A stretch of 64,000 nucleotides of DNA from Vigna angularis (taxonomy: Eukaryota; Streptophyta; Magnoliopsida; Fabales; Fabaceae), in NCBI RefSeq assembly GCF_016808095.1, contig NC_068978.1, positions 21,320,806-21,384,805 on the forward strand. The letters are read 5' to 3'. Every line of letters begins with the position of its first letter. Position 1 is the first letter of the stretch. Position numbers and translations under genes: made by a program. Below are positions 23,987-34,404 of this stretch, one piece after another. Below the pieces are notes generated by a model, which was not told the origin of the DNA, made no database searches, and worked only from the letters and a program-made list of their open reading frames with translations.

Positions 23987-26121
23987 GTGGTTACTCGGTT
24001 GACAAGGACGACCAAGAGTGGGTTAAACTCAATTAGGCAGCATATTAGGGGATGCCATGATTGTCTAAGGATACCAAGAAATGTGAAGAATACTACATAA
24101 CCAAGAGTAGGTAAAACTCAGTCGAGGTCATAGTAACAAGTGGTTACTAGATTGATAGGGATAACTAGGAATGGGTTAAACTTAATTAGGCAGTGTATCA
24201 AGGGATACCAACAATGGTGAAGAATACTACATAACCAAGAGTGGATGAAACTCAGTCAAGGTCACAATAGTAGGGGGTTACTAGTATAAGATGCTCGAGT
24301 ATTAGAATCTATGTTGTAACAAATCATTTTATGTAAAAATCGATGTCTCATCACACATGTCAATCCTAGAAAAGCCCTAGGAGAATGAATTAAAGTTAAT
24401 TCTATAAAAGCTTGCAACAGGATATCATTTACAACGTTAAGGACAACCAGCTCATGAGGATAATTTATATCATGATCAGCTTATTAGCCACGAAAAGAGT
24501 TATAAAATCATTATTCAACCCTCCTTCTGGTGTTTTCCCACAACATCATTTATGTTTATCCTTTTGTGTTTTTCATTTATCCTTATAAGGAAAAATGTAG
24601 TAATGAGGAGATAAAGTGGGTTTTGAGACTTGAGTGTTATTGTTGGTAATTAGGTTTAATGTTTAGATGTTGTTTATAATTATAATTAATATTCTAGTTA
24701 TTTATGTTTTGTTAATAAAATGCAACACATGATTGGTATGTTGGTAATTGGGTGATTTAGTGAGTGTGTGATATTATTAAAATGATGTGATGTCTTGTTA
24801 ATGGAAGCATGGTTTAGGATTTAATGGATGTGGGTTCAATTCTAGGGGGAAAGGGAATTAATGGAAACATTTGTTTTATTTGTATTTTTTCTTAAGGGCA
24901 AAATGGTCTTTTACCTTTATTTAATTGGTGAAGAAAATAAATAAGGGGGTGTAGGAAATAAAAGTGTGTAGATCAAATAAAATAAAATAAAAGGATATAT
25001 AGGAGAAGTAAGTTAGAAGGAGAATAGAGATTTAGATAGGTTTGGTTTTTAAAATATATTATTATAAGTGAGGAGTTATTAGAGATAAAGTTGGGTTGTT
25101 TTATTGATACTAAGATATAGAGAGAATGGTGATATTTGGTGTTTTATAAACCATAGAAACTCTAAATCAAAGACAGAAGTAAAAGAGAGAGAGACGTTTG
25201 GGAGAGAAGAGAAATAGCAACAGAAACCCTAGGGCAAAGGGAAGATTGGTGGTGCTTTGGGTTGTAGATAAAGCCCTAGTATTGGCCAAGGTGTGGGGAA
25301 GCTTACCTTTGTTTGTTTATTGTTGTATGTTATATGTCTTTTTGGTTATTTTGGATTGATAATCCTTGTTGATACATGTTTATATGATTATGATTTTGAT
25401 TATATGTTGCTATTGTTGGGCAAGGGTTTGTGTATGCATGGACATAGGGTTTATGTAATATTTGTGTTGGATTTTCCTTATGAATGTATTATGTATATTT
25501 GTTGGGTTATCCCAACGGAGGGTTTGATGCTAAGGGAGAACAAATTTATGATGCTTGGGGGTTTCCATGCAAGTATATGTTGTAAGGGTGTGGTGATAAT
25601 CATATGCATTATAATTGATTTTATTGGAGTGTAACATGTTAATAATTGGATTTGGATGATTCAAGTGATGTATTATATGTGTTTGAGTATGTTTACATGG
25701 GTATGTGATGCTTGAATGCATGTATCACATGTTAAGTATGTTTTCACATGATCTAGGGTTGAGGTATGTGTGTTTTGAATGCTTCAATCATGTCGAGAAT
25801 GTGTATCATTTCAGAAATAATTGATTATCATTAGTAATAATTGATTATTTGTGCATCGATATTGAGTTTGGTTGCGAGAATAATCGATTATCTCATCCTG
25901 CGTGATGTTTCTGGGTAATAATATCTGAGATAATCGGAATGCGTTGGTAATTAAGGAATGAAAGTAATAGGTATGTATAGAGTCTGTTTTGACTTGTGAT
26001 TATGAGTGGAGCATGAGTTGGAACAGGAATGCACAAGAGTATGTATGATTAATGAGCATGAGGCATGAGAGATTAGTCTACTTGTTGTACCTAGTAAATT
26101 CTGGTTCTATCTGCGGATAGG

Positions 26122-26227
26122 TGCTCTCTTTGGCATTGGTTGTTAAAAAGGGGGTGACTCTCTTTAGCATTGGTTGTTGAAAAGAGAGTGTTATTCTCTT
26201 TGGCAAATAGTTGTAGAAAAGAGAAGT
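26122..26227. repeat. three tandem hairpin units in LTR C
   Basis: Units at 26123-26154, 26156-26188 and 26192-26226 each have the form CTCTTT...loop...AAAGAG. The second has a perfect 9-bp stem (ACTCTCTTT with AAAGAGAGT) and the third an 8-bp stem (TTCTCTTT with AAAGAGAA). Loops share a TTTGGCA or TTTAGCA word. Confidence 0.75.
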
Positions 26228-27061
26228 GAGTTCGAGTGTTGAATCTTGTTTTGTGAGGGGAATAGATGTTCTTCCTTGTGTGATAGAGGAACAGGTCTGA
26301 AGTCAGAAGAAGGATGACTCGAATGTGTCTGTATGGGGAAGCTAGAGATGGCATTGTAGAAGCAACTACAATCGGTTGAGATAAGGTACAAGAGTGTGAC
26401 TGAGTCTTGTCATGATGGAGTTCATGGTTTGGTGAGGCTCCTGATGTTGTTCGTGATTGGGACAATCATGATGTTGGTGTATCTATGATGGTAATCATGG
26501 TATTTGAGATGCTCCAGGTGATGTGTTATGTGTTAGCAGTGTTACTATAATAGTTATAGTAAGTAGTTAGCATAGGTGATAATGGGTAGATAGACCAAGG
26601 GCCTAGGTGTGAGATGTTACTGATGACGTTGAGAGTTAGAGATCGACGACCGAGTAATTATTTCTGATTGAATTGTTATACTAGAGGTTTAGGAATCTTA
26701 TTAAAATTACTATTATGTATGGGGTGTTTGATTATTATTGATATAATCATTATGTTTATATCTTGTTATTATGATTATTTTATCGGTAGCTTACCCTATA
26801 CATGTTTGTGTTTATGTGTTTATGTGTTTGTGAATGAAATTATCGACGATGATCGTATAATGTGTTGTAAGTGAGCAGATGATATTGCAGATTTTCCACA
26901 GGCATAACACATTCAAGAGATGGCAGGCAATAGACTTGAGATTTTTATTTAAAGTCATAACGTTTGAATTTTAAAGATAATGTATTTGGAGTTACTTTAT
27001 TTCCTTCGTTATTTCTATTGGATATATGTTTTTGGATATGTCGATTAAATGATAAGGTTTT

Positions 27062-28432
27062 TGTTAAAATAGAATGGTTCAATTTCTCACACCAAGAGGG
27101 GGGGGATTAGTGAAGTATAAAATTTAAAACTTTTAAATATTTTTCTGAAACGTAACTTAGAAGAGTTTCAATGCAGCGGAAATTTAATCGGATGCATATA
27201 AAGTATAATCGATTGAATGTAAAAGAGTAGGGATAAGAAAGATCAAAGCCTGAGATTTTATACTGGTTTGGCCAACCCTACATCCAGTGTCCTTCCAACC
27301 ATAGGAAGCCAATGCACTATAATGATCAAGGTTTTTACAACAAGGTTTTTATAGAAACCTCACGTCAAAAATATAAAACACCTCTCTAACCCTCTAATCA
27401 AAATATAGGCAGTACATAAACATACTAGCAGCAAGAATTCTCTCTCCTGCAGTCCAACCCCTTTGAGGCACACTTAAAGTCAAGAATGCAACACATCCTT
27501 CTTCTTGTAATCACAATAGGGAACTCAACCCAATCTTCAGCAGATTGTAGAACCTGATCTTGCAATAGACACCCAAATGTGTAGATAGATCAGACTTTGA
27601 AAACTCAACAATCTTGCTCTTCAAGAAATAAAAATTAGTTGATCACCATGGTCAAAGTAGTTTCTTGGAGCTTTTTCTCTTTCTGTAAACTTTACATCTT
27701 TATGCAAAAGAATATGAAAATGTTAGAATCACAAAAGTCTTTACAAAAATCAAATTCGCGTCAATATATAGATAAACTCGTATCAGACGCAACATAATCG
27801 ACTTTGCTACTAACACAGTCGAATACATCAATTCCATTATAACAAATAGTAGCAGTCAATGCAATTAATTGAATTCAGAACTAATGCAATCGAATAACAT
27901 TTAATGTTTGGTCAACACATTTAAAAATATAGTCATTGTGACAATTATATCAAGCATTAACAGATTTCAAAGCAGTAACAAACTTAATGGAATACATATC
28001 GCATGCAATCGATTATGAAACAGTGTTATGCAAAGTTTTGAAAACTTTTCTCTTTGAAAAACTCTCACAGCACACTTGAAGTTTGTGCAAAGACACTAGT
28101 TTTAATCGATTCACCCCAGAATGTAATCGATTTCAAACTGTTGTTTTGCCACACAATTAAAGTTCAACATTAGTGCTTGTGGTTTTTCTCATCCAAAAAC
28201 ATGTGTCACGCATTCATTTATAAAATCACATATATAACACAGTGAAATGCAATGAACAACACAGTAGCAACACAATCATGTTCTCATATACGCATATAAC
28301 GTGTAAGCATAGAACATGTAGCACACAATACACATGTGTTATTAATTATGTGTTGTCATCGTCAAAAACTTAGATATTACTGAGATTGTGGGTTCAGCTA
28401 AACCAGTGCTCCCCCTATCAACAATCTCAATA
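27062..28432 (-). repeat. 3' LTR of the gag+ORF2 copia element
   Basis: It aligns with 32904-34303. The outer three bases differ (ATA here, GCA at 34301-34303). Palindrome pairs with 21-bp spacing lie at 27795/27816 (decayed), 27985/28006 and 28103/28124. The core promoter word is at about 27257-27270. Confidence 0.92.
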
Positions 28433-29360
28433 ATCTCCCCCTTTTTTGATAATGCACAACCATGATTAATAATCAACCATGTTGCACAACTGAATACAGA
28501 TTATCAATCAATTACCAGCCAACATAATTATCCCCCTTTGGGCATTAGCAAAAAAGGTAGGCACAATGTTATTAATATACAGATAATCAAGCATACAGAG
28601 ATGCATCAGATAATCATAAAACAAGTAATGATGCTCCCCCTGTCAAAGATATTCACATGAGATTAAGATATTCTCTTCCTTAAATGAAGACATGTGAAAT
28701 ATAGCAATCATATGCAATGCTCCCCCTGTCATTATGCATGTTTCAATCTCAAAGTATAGATGCACAATGTAGTTGTCAGAGCATTTATCAGTATGTAGTA
28801 AAATTGTATCATATCAGATATATACAGCAATATCATAGTAATATTAATTCAATCAAACAACAAATTTCAATCTCTTATTATCTCAGATATTTTATGCAGC
28901 ATATAAGCATAGAGATATAAGAATAACCAATCAACATCAAATAAAACAAGATCTAAAGATATCAGATATTCCATTTTTGGAATCTTCAAACTCCTATTGA
29001 TGTTTAATCAATTTGATCTTAGTCAGAGTCGATTTCTTATTGTAGCATATTTCAGATTATCCAGTTTCATCCAGTCAGCAAGTGATATTCCTGCAAAACC
29101 TTTCCAAGTCTTTCCAGATCAAGCATTTTAGAATCAATGTTATACAGGAATTAATGTGAGAGTATGCAAATGTATGAAAGTAACAGTAATCAATAATTCA
29201 TTTGCATACAAGCATAGTGTAATCGATTTAATAACTCTGATTTCATTAATATCAAACTTGAAATACAATCAGATCAAACCAAAACATAACTGGCACATAC
29301 AACCACCAAAACAAAGCATGACAAAATGCCTAAAACAGGAACTATTGATTGATTAAATTC

Positions 29361-30546
29361 TTAAGTTTTTTTCTTATTTTTCTTCTTCAAATAGGTTCCG
29401 AGAGGCATGTCACTATTACATTCACCAGCGACATCTTCATCCATACTTTCCTCTTCCTGCAATTCTTCTTCAGTGCTTACTTCAGGTGTACTACCTTCCC
29501 CACCTGATTCTTCTTCAGCTGCAATCTATTCATTCAGATTTTCCAAATTTAGATGTTCTTTAATTTCAGCAATATCATCTCTGGTTCTCTGACACATAAT
29601 CTTGAGAGACTTTATTTCTCTCAGTATGGTCCTTTCAAACTCCAACTTAGCCTTGTATGGAATTTAAGATGATCCTTCTACTTCTTCGTCTTCTTCAGTA
29701 GCCTCATTTTTTAATATCCAACCATCTGACGTATACTCCATACCCATTTTATGCAAATTTGACTTATTTATCAAGTTGTTTTTGTTATGTTTCGCTTGAT
29801 TCATCAACGCAGTTCACTCCAAAATGAGTAAGAATCTTAGAGATGAATACACAATACGGTAGTGTTAATGATTCCAGTCTGGTTACTTTCAACATGTTGT
29901 CTAAAATAGCTGCAATCTAGTCTACCTGGATATTTTCTTTGAATGCTTTCAGCAAGTACAGATCTTTCGTGGTGGTCTGTGCATGACTGCTTCCTCTAGG
30001 CATTAATATCCAAGAGATGATAAAAACAGCTAGTCGATCATCCTTCTTCATTCCTCCAGTTTTGTAGTGAGATTAATCACGGACATCCTAAGGATTTCTC
30101 AAACTATCCTGATATACAAAGAACTTATGAAATCCGTCCATGCCCAGATGGCACCTTTCACCTCCTATTTTGAGACCAGCTATATCAGTCCATATTTCAT
30201 TTGTAAGTTTGATGTCCATTCCTTTAACTCTGGAGCATAAGGTCCCTTCACTGATTCTTATATTATAGTAAAACACTTTTACCAGTTCTAGATACCACAG
30301 ATCAGCCATCTCAACAAATTTCTTCAGCCCTTGGCATTTCAGCCAGCCTTGAAATTAAAGACCTTCGTTCCTGAAGAAACTGAGTTTCAAGAATTTATGC
30401 GTAGTTAGTTTCCATATTTTCCATCAATAAAGAAATTTTGATTGAGCTTCATCATCGCTAATCCATCCTTCCAAGGTTGATCCTCTACTCATATTCTTGT
30501 GGCCTAGTGTCTTCACTCTCTTCCTTTGAGATGAACTAGATGTCAT
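29361..30546 (-). pseudogene. second ORF of the copia element, resembling the 'putative plant transposon protein' family
   Basis: From ATG at 30546 a single frame can be followed, with several stop codons and at least one frameshift, to TAA at 29363-29361, about 395 codons. The middle (30309-30088) reads a W/Y-x-x-LV-K-x-FY-x-N block followed by a VKG-x-D-I-x-L block, the pattern of the plant transposon protein family often listed as PF20167. A long acidic stretch (29540-29400) precedes a lysine-rich tail. It lies on the same strand as gag and takes the place pol would occupy. Its function is unknown; the family match is from memory of the pattern, not from a search. Confidence 0.6.
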
Positions 30547-30848
30547 TTGTATGAAAAGAAGAGTATTGATCACTGAATATCACAAAGGAAGGATTCAAAT
30601 GTCAGCTGAGAAGGTAAATAACATGCTTATGTGTTTTAGGGTTTAAATCAAAACAAAATTAAATTTGGAGGGAACACAAAAATCCATTTTCACACCAAAA
30701 ATCGATTTTAATCGAATTTAACAAATTTCAAATTTTCAAATCATAAGAAAGCTCAAAACAGAGATTATTAATCAATTTCATTAAAAACATAGTCGACTTA
30801 ATGTTTGACAAAGTGTTACCAAAAATAGAGAAACACAGTCACAGATTC

Positions 30849-30879
30849 TAATCGACTCAGTTCATAACATAACTGATTA
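30849..30879. promoter_or_regulatory. paired palindrome unit between gag and ORF2
   Basis: TAATCGACTC and TAACTGATTA start 21 bp apart, upstream of ORF2 in the transcribed direction. It is the one interior copy of the LTR-type unit outside a leader. Confidence 0.45.
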
Positions 30880-31065
30880 AAAATCGCATAACAATATTTT
30901 TACAGAAAACAATCAATCAAGCAGCATATAGCAAACATGCATATAAAAATCAATCATACAGATGCTTCTGATGCATGAAAGAGTTTTGAAACAGTTACCA
31001 CAATCAATGACTTAAGAATTTTTTATTTCATCATGGTAGTTCATCCTTGAGTTGAATACTGCTTC

Positions 31066-32830
31066 AGCAGCTACTACTCCTTTCCTGCACAACAATTAAA
31101 AGGTTTTGACACTGGTACCCATTTAAACTTGGTTCCTGTCTTGTTAGTAGCTGGAGGTTGATCCTTGGGAACCCATTTGTATTTTCCCTTTGGAACACCA
31201 ACATTTCTAAAATAGAAGTTTCTAACATTGTGACCAAGTGTGTTGCACTAAAAGCATGCATTAGTAGTAGGTTTACTCAAATCAATAAATTTTTTTGAGT
31301 TTATCCTATTGCTTTTACTTTATAACCAATACCTCTTCTGTTGATAGCTCTTCTAGATGTTCTTAACACATCATCAAGATTTTCTTTGCCTTGAGTAAAT
31401 TTGGCTAACATGCTAGTTAAGTAATCAATTTTCTCAATGTGTACAGGACAATTACCACATTCTTTCTCAATAATTTTTATTTCGGTCTTTCTGTCTTTGC
31501 AGATTTCAAAGCTTCTTCAAGATCTTTTTCAAGCTTTTCATTATCCTGTACTAGATTATCAATTCTTTATTCATAGTCTCTTCTCTCAAAGGATAATCGA
31601 TTCACCTTATATTGAAGTCGCATGGCTTCTGCATATATCTCCTGAAATACATCCAATAGCATGTAGTACTTGACTTCTATTGGTTCATTCTCAAATTCAT
31701 GATCACTGTCATCATCAGATTGTGCAGAGCCTGTCATGAAGCATAAATTTGAATCCTCTTCAATACTACAATCATCATTACTTGAAGAGTCTCCATCACT
31801 GTTTTCCCAAGCAATATAAGCTTTCCTTTGCTTCCTATTCTTGTCCTGAGGATACTTGGTGAATTCTTTCTGCTTGATCTTCAAGTCTGGATAGTCAGAC
31901 TTGACATGACCATCCTTTCCACATTCATAACATTGTACAACGTTGCTTCTTGAGCTATTCTTTCCTCCTCTTGAAAAGTCTGCATTGGTAGTTGCAAAAT
32001 TTTTATTTTTCATGAATCTGTTAAATTTTCTCACCATCATATTCATGATTTCTTTTTCTAGTACATCTACATCTGATTCATCTTCAGGTTCAAGATTCTT
32101 TGTAGCTTCTTGCTTGTGGCCTTTAGAGCAATTGATTTCTTCTCTTCAATTTATTCTTCCTCTTTTAGCCTTCCAAGCTCCAATTCATGTTCTTTGAGTT
32201 TTCCAAATAACGTGGCCATGTTCATGCTAGTCAAGTCTCTTGATTCAGATATTGCAGTGACTTTAGGCTGTCAGCTTCTGTTGAGGCTTTTCAGGATCTT
32301 TATGTTGATTTCTTCTTTATCAAACATTTTCCCGAGAGCCATTAGGTGATTGACTATGTGTGTGAACCGTTTATGTACATCATATATAGTCTCTCCCGCT
32401 TTCATTCTGAACAACTCATACTCTTGTATGAGAGAATTCTTTCTGGCCCTTTTCACTTCATTCGTTCCTTCATGTGTCACTTCAAGAACCTCTCACATTT
32501 CTTTAGCAGTTTTACATTGGGAAATCCCGAAAAATTCATCCATGGTTAGTGTAGAAACATTAACATTTCTAGCCTTAACATCATATTGAGCTCTTCGGTT
32601 CTCAACTTGAGTCCACTCTGAAAATTTTTTCAAAACAACTTTTCCATTTAAAACATGAGTGGGCTCATATGGACCGTTTAGAGTTGCATCTCAAACTCCT
32701 TTATCCACCGATTCAAGAAAAATTTACATCCTTATTTTCCAAAAAGCATAATTTTCTCCAGCAAATAGTGGTGGTCTATTTGTCGAAGCACCTTCACCAA
32801 AGTCCTGAGAATTGAAAGCTATTTTCCAGG
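31066..32830 (-). pseudogene. copia gag, decayed
   Basis: It is related to the gag at 21253-22869. The UBN2-type region runs from about 32800 to 32150 and is broken by at least four stops, three of which are TGA at positions where the relative has tryptophan (for example in the EMWEVL and RSWQP motifs). The first zinc knuckle (31932-31891) keeps C, C and H, but its last cysteine has become tyrosine. A second knuckle-like motif lies near 31255-31215, followed by repeated K-W-V-P words and an end at about 31073. The particle protein should not be made from this copy. Confidence 0.85.
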
Positions 32831-32832
32831 AT

Positions 32833-32863
32833 CAATCGATTGAACAAAAATAGTAATCGACTA
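32833..32863. promoter_or_regulatory. paired palindrome unit in the leader
   Basis: CAATCGATTG and TAATCGACTA start 21 bp apart, about 27 bases downstream of the PBS in element orientation, as at 12133-12163. Confidence 0.65.
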
Positions 32864-32889
32864 GTTTTTCAAATATTTTATGAAAACCA

Positions 32890-32901
32890 GCTCTGGTGCC
32901 A
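32890..32901 (-). other. primer binding site, initiator tRNA-Met type variant
   Basis: The minus strand reads TGGCACCAGAGC next to the 5' LTR end at 32904, the same variant as 12190-12201. Confidence 0.88.
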
Positions 32902-32903
32902 AT

Positions 32904-34303
32904 TGTTAAAATAGAATGGCTCAATTTCTCACACCAAGAAGGGGGATAAATTGGTGAAGTATAAAATTTAAAACTTTCAAAATATTTTTCACCAAAAGAG
33001 ATGTCTTTATACTTTTCTTGAAACGCAAGTTAAAAGATTTTCAATGTAGCGGAAATTTAATCGAATGCGTATAAAGTATAATCGATTGAATGTAAAAGAG
33101 TAGGGATAAGAAAGATCAAACGCTAGGTTTTTATACTGGTTCGGCCAACCCTACATCTAGTGTCCTTCCAACCACAGGAAGCCAATGTACTATAATGATC
33201 AAGTTTTACAACAAGGTTTTTATAGAGACCTCACGTCAAAAATATAAAACACCTCTCTAACCTTCTAATCAAAATATAGGCAGTACATAAACAGACTAGT
33301 AGCAAGAATCCCCTCTCCTGCAGTCCAACCCCTTTGAGGCACCCTTAAAGTCAAGAACGAAGCATGTCCTTCTTCCTGTAATCACAATAGGGAACTCAAC
33401 CCAATCTTCATCAAATTGTAGAACCTGACCTTGTAGTAGACACCCAAATGTGCAGATAGATCAGACTTTGAAAACTCAGCAATCTTGCTCTTCAAGAAAT
33501 CATAATTAGTTGATCACCACGGTCAAACTAGTTTCTTGGAGCTTTTTCTCTTTTTTTAAACTTTACACTTTTTTGCAAAAGAATATGAAAATGTTAGAAT
33601 CACAAAAGTTGTTACAGAAATCAAATTCGTGTCAATATATAGATAAAATCGTATCAGACGCAACAAAATCGACTTTGCTACTAATGCAGTCGAATACGCC
33701 AATTCAGTTATAACAGATAGTAGTAGTCAAAGCAATTAATTGAATTCACAATTAATGCAGCCGAATAACATTTAATGTTTGGTCAACACATTTAAAAATA
33801 TAGTCGTTGTGACAGTTATATCAAGCATTAACAGATTTCAAAACAGTAACAAACTTAATCGAATATATATCGCATGCAATCGATTATGCAACACTGTTAT
33901 GAAAAGTTTTGAAAACTTTTCTCTTTGAAAAAGTCTCACAGCACACTTGAATTTTGTGCAAAGACACTAGTTTTAATCGATTCACCCCATAATGTAATCG
34001 ATTTCAAAGTGTTGTTTTGCCACACAATTAAAGTTCAACATTAGTGCTTGTGGTTTTTCTCATCCAAAAACATGTGTCATGCATTCATGTATAAAATCAC
34101 ATATATAACACAGTGAAATGCAATGAACAACACAACAACAATACAATCATGTTCTCATATATGCATATAACATGTAAGCATAGAACATGTAACACACAAT
34201 ACACATGTGTTATTAATTATGTGTTGTCATCATAAGAAACTTATATATTACTAAGATTGTGTGTTCAGCTAAACGAGTGCTCCCCCTATCAATAATCTCA
34301 GCA
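32904..34303 (-). repeat. 5' LTR of the gag+ORF2 copia element
   Basis: It begins TGTTAAAAT and ends CTCAGCA on the plus strand. Palindrome pairs with 21-bp spacing lie at 33666/33687 (decayed), 33856/33877 and 33974/33995. The core promoter word (CCGAACCAGTATAAAA on the minus strand) is at 33128-33142. Confidence 0.92.
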
Positions 34304-34404
34304 GTTTTTAAAAATACGTTTACGGGCTATAATAAAGTTTTGAAATATATTCGGGTTTTGTAAACTCGTGACATCAAAGACTTTGGGGCATTACAATCCT
34401 CATG

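Larger units (their letters stand above)
19338..24290. repeat. tandem repeat (unit 134-152 bp) interrupted by a retrotransposon
   Basis: Units begin with GGATACCA at 19338, 24069 and 24203. Each carries ...AAACTCAGTCGAGGTCA..., a GTGGTTACT word and GGGTTAAACT. The first unit is split by the copia insertion between 19414 and 23987. Confidence 0.75.
18357..24600 (+). mobile_element. SIRE-like copia LTR (F1), split by the element at 19415-23986
   Basis: With the insertion removed, the flanks read as one LTR-like sequence with GTGTATAAATAG at about 18928, an array of repeats with GTGGGTTAAACTCA words, and an end zone ATTATTCAACCCTCCTTCTGGTG at about 24510. The two other F-type LTRs end similarly (about 53838 and 63575). 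Its outer borders are approximate. Confidence 0.6.
27062..34303 (-). mobile_element. 7.2-kb non-autonomous copia element: gag plus a second ORF, no pol
   Basis: LTRs at 27062-28432 and 32904-34303 are flanked by the 5-bp duplication GTTTT (27057-27061, 34304-34308). Minus-strand order: 5' LTR, PBS (32901-32890), leader with a palindrome pair, broken gag (about 32830-31066), broken ORF2 (30546-29361), purine tract (minus strand AAAAAAGGGGGAGAT, near 28434-28447), 3' LTR. No protease, integrase or RT was found in the 4.5-kb interior. It is inserted in Gypsy LTR C. Confidence 0.92.
24650..34395 (+). mobile_element. Gypsy-type LTR C, split by the element at 27062-34303
   Basis: The left part (about 24650-27061) holds the family's GGGAAGCTTACC block (about 25297), a GTAGCTTACCC block (26785) and GTGAGCAGATGATATTG (26872). 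After the insertion it resumes at 34309 and ends ACTCGTGACATC...GGGGCATTACA at 34395. The start is estimated from distances in LTR A. A 113-codon hydrophobic frame at 25293-25634 and a 124-codon minus frame at 26091-26465 lie inside it and have no recognisable domain. Confidence 0.7.

Noticed and set aside
25293..25634. 113-residue hydrophobic frame resembling a membrane protein
   Set aside because: It lies inside Gypsy LTR C and reflects T-rich LTR sequence; the related LTR A does not conserve it.
26091..26465. 124-codon minus-strand frame
   Set aside because: It overlaps the hairpin array of LTR C and has repetitive low-complexity wording.
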